From Ensifer oleiphilus (lineage in GTDB: Bacteria; Pseudomonadota; Alphaproteobacteria; Rhizobiales; Rhizobiaceae): 64,000 nucleotides of DNA. Made by a program: the position numbers and the translations under genes. The notes below the pieces were generated by a model that saw only the letters and a program-made list of their open reading frames with translations, made no database searches and had not been told where the DNA came from. The DNA lies in the NCBI RefSeq assembly GCF_013371465.1, contig NZ_JABWDU010000001.1, forward strand, positions 1,231,794 to 1,295,793, given 5' to 3'. The first letter of the stretch is position 1, and every line of letters starts with the position of its first letter. This document shows positions 60,877-64,000 of the stretch, one piece after another.

Positions 60877-61809
60877 TCAGGCGGACAGCATCAAATCCAT
60901 GTTCTGGACGGCCGCACCGGAGGCGCCCTTGCCGAGATTGTCGAGCAGGGCGACCAAGTTCACGTGGGTTCCGCCCGGCGTTCCGAACACGAACAGCTTC
61001 ATCGTGTCTGCACCCGCGAGCTCCGTGGCATCGATACGGCCGAGCGTTTCGCTGGCGGCAAGCGGGACCACCTCGACGATCGACTGGCCGGCATAATGCT
61101 CCAGCAATGTGGAATGAATGCTCTCGATCGTCGCGCCGGAGGCGAGATCGTCGAGATAGAGCGGGACTTGCACGATCATGCCCTGCGGGAATTTGCCGAC
61201 CGAAGGCGCAAATACCGGTGCGCGGTCGAGCAGGCCGTGCATCTTCATTTCCGGCACGTGCTTGTGCTTCAGTGTCAGGCCATAGAGGAAATGCGGCGCG
61301 CTGATGTGGTCCGGGTTCGCCTCGTCCTCCATCTGCGCGATCATCTGCTTGCCGCCACCGGTATAGCCCGACACCGCGTTGACCGTCACCGGATATCCGT
61401 CGGGCAGGATGCCGGCCTGGCGCAACGGCCGGATGACGCCGATGGCGCCGGTCGGGTAGCAACCGGGATTGGCGACATGGCGGGCGTCGCGGATCTTGGC
61501 CGGCTGCGCGCTATCCATCTCCGCAAAGCCATAGGCCCAATCCGGAGCGATGCGATGTGCGGTCGAGGTATCGATGATGCGCACCCGGTTATTGCCGGAA
61601 ACCATGGAGACAGCCTCGCGTGAGGCGTCATCCGGCAGGCATAGGATCGCGATGTCGGCGCTGTTGAGAAGGTCTTCACGCATCGCGGCGTTGCGTCGCT
61701 CGGCTTCCGGTATCGACAGGAGTTCGAGATCGCTGCGGCCGGCCATGCGGGTGCGGATCTGCAGCCCGGTGGTGCCGTGTTCGCCATCGATGAAGATCTT
61801 CGGTTTCAT
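60877..61809 (-). CDS. argC: N-acetyl-gamma-glutamyl-phosphate reductase
   Basis: Third step of arginine synthesis, 310 residues, the short (type 2) form common in alphaproteobacteria. The catalytic Cys is in [11 protein letters not shown]; the NADP fold opens with [23 protein letters not shown] and [17 protein letters not shown] follow. GGGA lies seven bases before the ATG at 61809; a longer frame to 61959 shows no homology. Confidence 0.95.
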   Translation of the reverse strand: MKPKIFIDGEHGTTGLQIRTRMAGRSDLELLSIPEAERRNAAMREDLLNSADIAILCLPDDASREAVSMVSGNNRVRIIDTSTAHRIAPDWAYGFAEMDSAQPAKIRDARHVANPGCYPTGAIGVIRPLRQAGILPDGYPVTVNAVSGYTGGGKQMIAQMEDEANPDHISAPHFLYGLTLKHKHVPEMKMHGLLDRAPVFAPSVGKFPQGMIVQVPLYLDDLASGATIESIHSTLLEHYAGQSIVEVVPLAASETLGRIDATELAGADTMKLFVFGTPGGTHVNLVALLDNLGKGASGAAVQNMDLMLSA

Positions 61810-62013
61810 GATTTTCCCGTTCTTCCAGAAGGTTACGAGCTGATGCAGAATCAATCTGACACAGATTTGATTCAGTTTCTCAACACGGTCGTCTGCGCGG
61901 ACGAGGTGAAGACGGCGCCGTGGGAGTCTTCCTATATAAGCGCCGCTCGGGGCCTGCAACCGTGCTGGGCCTGAGGGCGAAGGTTCGCCGCCGCCACACC
62001 TGACTTTGCATAG

Positions 62014-62028
62014 TTAACCACAACTTAA
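62014..62028. promoter_or_regulatory. CtrA-like box (TTAA-N7-TTAA)
   Basis: TTAA-CCACAAC-TTAA, an exact match to the CtrA core, 84-98 bases upstream of the phosphoglycerol transferase start. The first half reads GTTAACC, close to the usual half-site. A single 8-base core match can occur by chance in such a region. Confidence 0.45.
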
Positions 62029-62032
62029 GATT

Positions 62033-62050
62033 CGCAACTGAGCAGTTGCG
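62033..62050. promoter_or_regulatory. Perfect 8-2-8 palindrome upstream of the phosphoglycerol transferase gene
   Basis: CGCAACTG-AG-CAGTTGCG, 62-79 bases before the start codon, with outer CCACAA (62018-62023) and TTGTGG (62051-62056) also complementary. Size suits a dimeric repressor or activator; no T-run follows, so it is not a terminator. Confidence 0.5.
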
Positions 62051-62111
62051 TTGTGGCGTGCGATTCTGCATCTGATGACGTGTCACAAACCTGTCGTATT
62101 GGAGCTGCGGA

Positions 62112-63797
62112 GTGAAAAACCTGATCGATCGGATCGGGGGCGTGCTTCGGCATCCGCTGACGATTTCGTTGGCATTCCTGGCGCTGCTCCTGGCCCTGCA
62201 CTATTTCGACACGCGCTGGCGGTTCGTGCCGTTTCTTGTCGCCGTGACGCTGGCGATCGCCGCACTCCTGTTCCTGATTTCGCGTCGGCCGAGATTTTCG
62301 CTCTGGGCTGCCGGAACCATGGTGTTGCTCATTGCAGCGATGTCGGAGGTCAAGTTCCGCCTCAAGGGTTTTTCCCTGCACGTCTTCGATTTTGCCTTCA
62401 CCGGCCTCGATCGATCGGCACTTTCCTTTCTGGTCGGCTCCTATTTCCATGTGTTGATCGCAGGGGTGGCGGTGCTGGGCGCCGCACTCGTGTTCCTGAT
62501 CGTGGCATTCTGCGGCGATCGCCGGTCAGCTCGCTCGTTCGGCATGCGCGCCGGCCTGTTTTTCATGGCGGCGGCCGGGGTCGTGGCTCTCTATCCCGAC
62601 ATGAGGGACGAGCCCGATTATGTCCATTACATCTCCGGTTACGATGCCTCGTCCTTCTTCGTATCGGTCGGCGACCTTGAGTTTCCGCTCGGTCGCATCG
62701 TCCTTGCCGATCGGCTGGAGAACGTTGAGGCGAAAGGGAGTCTGCGCGACGACGTCAGTTGCGGTGTGGCAACCGGTAAACCTGATCTGTTTGTCGTGCT
62801 CAGCGAGAGCCAGACCAATCCCGCCTACTTCCCGCAAGTGGCCGTCCCGGAGTGGATGAGTGCGTCTTTCCAGTCGCAGGACGGTCAGGTGCACCCTTTG
62901 CAGGTCGAGACGTTCGGTGGCGGCACCTGGGTCACGAACTTTTCCGTCATGACCGGGTTGTCCGGCGCTGACTTCGGCTGGCAGAGCCCCTATGTGACGG
63001 AGATTCTTGAGGGCAGGGTCAAGGCGAGCCTGCCTAGTCTGCTTGCCCGCTGCGGCTATCGCACCGTGGCGGTCATGCCGATGCAGGCGAGTTTCGTCAA
63101 CGAAGGGCCGTTCCTGACATCGATCGGGTTTCAGGAGATTGTCGACTTCGATGCGATGAAGCCAAAGTCGCATTTCGTGCGCGACAGTTTCTATTTCGAT
63201 GTCGTCGAACGGATTGTCCGGGACCACCGGGAGAAGGATCGGCGTCCACTCTTCGTGGCCATTCAGACACTGTTCCCCCATGGCCCCTATGACATGGCGC
63301 TCGTGCCGAAGGACGTCTTGCCTGAAAAGGCCTTCGCCTCGGATGCCGAGGCTGACGAATATCTGCGGCGCGTGGCGCTGGCCAAGCAAGACCTCCAGGA
63401 TTTTCGTCGCAAACGCCAGGAGACGCCGGGTCCGAACGGTAGCGTTGTTCTCGACTACGGCGACCACCAAGCCGCTGCCACCAGGGACTATTTGTTGGCC
63501 GGCGCAGCCAAGGGCAATATCTTTGCCGACCTCAGATCGCTCGCCTACAAGACCTACTATTCGGTCTATGCCTACGGGCGCGGCATCGATATGCGGCCCT
63601 TTGCCAAGCCGTTGGACGTCGGCTTTCTATCCGCAAGCCTGATCGAGGCTGCGGGTTTGCCGACATCGCCGACATTCGAAGCGCTGGCGCGCCTGCGCGA
63701 TGCCTGCAACGGGCACTATCATACGTGTCCCGAACGCGCGCTTGTCGACCAGCATCTTCGCCAGCGCCAGGATGCGGGCCTGCTCGATCTCGATTGA
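62112..63797 (+). CDS. LtaS/MdoB-family phosphoglycerol transferase
   Basis: 561-residue membrane enzyme of the sulfatase/alkaline phosphatase superfamily. About five membrane helices occupy residues 15-162. The periplasmic catalytic domain shows the metal Glu232 in VVLSESQTNP, the nucleophile Thr272 in FGGGTWVTNFSVMTG, and the YGDHQ motif near residue 447. The family moves glycerol-phosphate from phosphatidylglycerol to polymers or glucans (LtaS, MdoB/OpgB). In S. meliloti cyclic beta-1,2-glucans carry phosphoglycerol added by CgmB, so this could be a related enzyme; the acceptor is unknown. GTG start with GGAG seven bases before it. Confidence 0.83.
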   Translation: MKNLIDRIGGVLRHPLTISLAFLALLLALHYFDTRWRFVPFLVAVTLAIAALLFLISRRPRFSLWAAGTMVLLIAAMSEVKFRLKGFSLHVFDFAFTGLDRSALSFLVGSYFHVLIAGVAVLGAALVFLIVAFCGDRRSARSFGMRAGLFFMAAAGVVALYPDMRDEPDYVHYISGYDASSFFVSVGDLEFPLGRIVLADRLENVEAKGSLRDDVSCGVATGKPDLFVVLSESQTNPAYFPQVAVPEWMSASFQSQDGQVHPLQVETFGGGTWVTNFSVMTGLSGADFGWQSPYVTEILEGRVKASLPSLLARCGYRTVAVMPMQASFVNEGPFLTSIGFQEIVDFDAMKPKSHFVRDSFYFDVVERIVRDHREKDRRPLFVAIQTLFPHGPYDMALVPKDVLPEKAFASDAEADEYLRRVALAKQDLQDFRRKRQETPGPNGSVVLDYGDHQAAATRDYLLAGAAKGNIFADLRSLAYKTYYSVYAYGRGIDMRPFAKPLDVGFLSASLIEAAGLPTSPTFEALARLRDACNGHYHTCPERALVDQHLRQRQDAGLLDLD

Positions 63798-63809
63798 CGG
63801 TGCGCGCGA

Positions 63810-64000
63810 TCAGCGGAGCGTCGAACGCTCCGCCAGCTTTTCGGCATGCAGGCCCAGCATGTACATGGCGACCGTGGCGCCGGCGATGGCGGTGATATCG
63901 GCATGGTCATAGGCGGGTGCGACTTCGACCACATCGCTGCCGACGACCGTCAGCGCACCCAGCTTGCGCAGAACCGAAAGCATCTTTGAACTGGAAGGTC
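63810..64000 (-). CDS. speB: Agmatinase/arginase-family protein, 3' end only
   Basis: The last 62 codons of a minus-strand ureohydrolase gene. VLRKLGALTVVGSDVVEVAP then AYDHADITAIAGATVAMYML matches the C-terminus of agmatinase (SpeB), which hydrolyses agmatine to putrescine and urea. The Mn-binding aspartates and the start are outside the window. Stop codon at 63810-63812, 12 bases after the convergent phosphoglycerol transferase stop. Confidence 0.85.
   Translation of the reverse strand, partial: PSSSKMLSVLRKLGALTVVGSDVVEVAPAYDHADITAIAGATVAMYMLGLHAEKLAERSTLR

Larger units (their letters stand above)
61810..62111. other. Divergent region between argC and the phosphoglycerol transferase gene
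   Basis: 302 bases with no credible gene. It holds a TTAA-N7-TTAA motif at 62014-62028, an 8-2-8 palindrome at 62033-62050 (both listed separately), and the GGAG site at 62101-62104 for the plus-strand gene. Confidence 0.6.

Noticed and set aside
62080-62097. Pho-box-like GTGTCAC-N4-CTGTCGT before the phosphoglycerol transferase gene
   Set aside because: It matches the Pho box at about 11 of 14 positions but ends only 14 bases before the start codon; a promoter driven from it would start inside the gene.

Overview
This window is chromosomal DNA of an alphaproteobacterium of the family Rhizobiaceae, most likely Sinorhizobium/Ensifer. The case rests on high GC, the local gene orders (glyA-nrdR-ribD-ribE, ribH-nusB, DUF177-plsX-fabH-ihfA-merR, ldtR with its L,D-transpeptidase), a Mg-type HemB, a K+-independent proton pyrophosphatase, a solo groEL with an RpoH-type promoter, a direct-repeat alphaproteobacterial LexA box, and a RIME-like intergenic palindrome. 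The assignment is made from recognised families, not from a database search.

Layout. 1-12 kb: the 3' part of ppx, a secreted phytase-like esterase, an AraC regulator facing a DUF2000 gene, a membrane class III nucleotide cyclase, rnd, a Tat-exported multicopper oxidase, an MFS transporter and aspS. 11.7-12.2 kb is a scar where the 3' ends of a serine hydrolase gene and a TetR gene abut. 12.3-16.8 kb: groEL with a small acidic partner gene behind a heat-shock promoter, then a cytochrome P450 overlapping a lipid A-type acyltransferase. 17.4-25.3 kb: a secreted protein, parC, ArsR regulator, EamA transporter, bpt, RDD protein, hemB. 25.5-28.3 kb: a cell-wall module (DUF6163, LdtR, L,D-transpeptidase). 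28.4-37.1 kb: glyA, nrdR and the riboflavin genes, split by a 3-kb block of four minus-strand genes, then nusB and an MFS gene. 37.3-44.7 kb: hppA, bamE, a cytochrome bc1 chaperone, DUF177, plsX, fabH, ihfA and a MerR regulator.

44.7-46.1 kb is the most accessory-looking part: a 265-bp IS630-type relic with terminal repeats and TA flanks, a small gene behind a LexA box, and tRNA-Pro(GGG). 46.4-58.5 kb is a surface-polysaccharide locus: acyltransferase/SGNH protein, two GT4 glycosyltransferases, O-antigen ligase-like protein, phosphoglycosyl transferase, Wza-type lipoprotein, a divergent Wzz/BY-kinase-like protein with a broken Walker A motif, and a CelD/BcsL-type acetyltransferase. Its gene content resembles the unipolar polysaccharide (upp) loci of Rhizobiales. 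58.5-64 kb: metallophosphoesterase, DUF2842, ctaA, argC, an LtaS/MdoB-type phosphoglycerol transferase with a CtrA-like box upstream, and the 3' end of an agmatinase gene.

Most of the window is core housekeeping. I see no CRISPR array, prophage or complete insertion sequence. The observations most worth a second look are the LexA-box small gene, the IS630 relic, the heat-shock groEL/small-gene pair, the P450-acyltransferase pair, and the degenerate polysaccharide co-polymerase.
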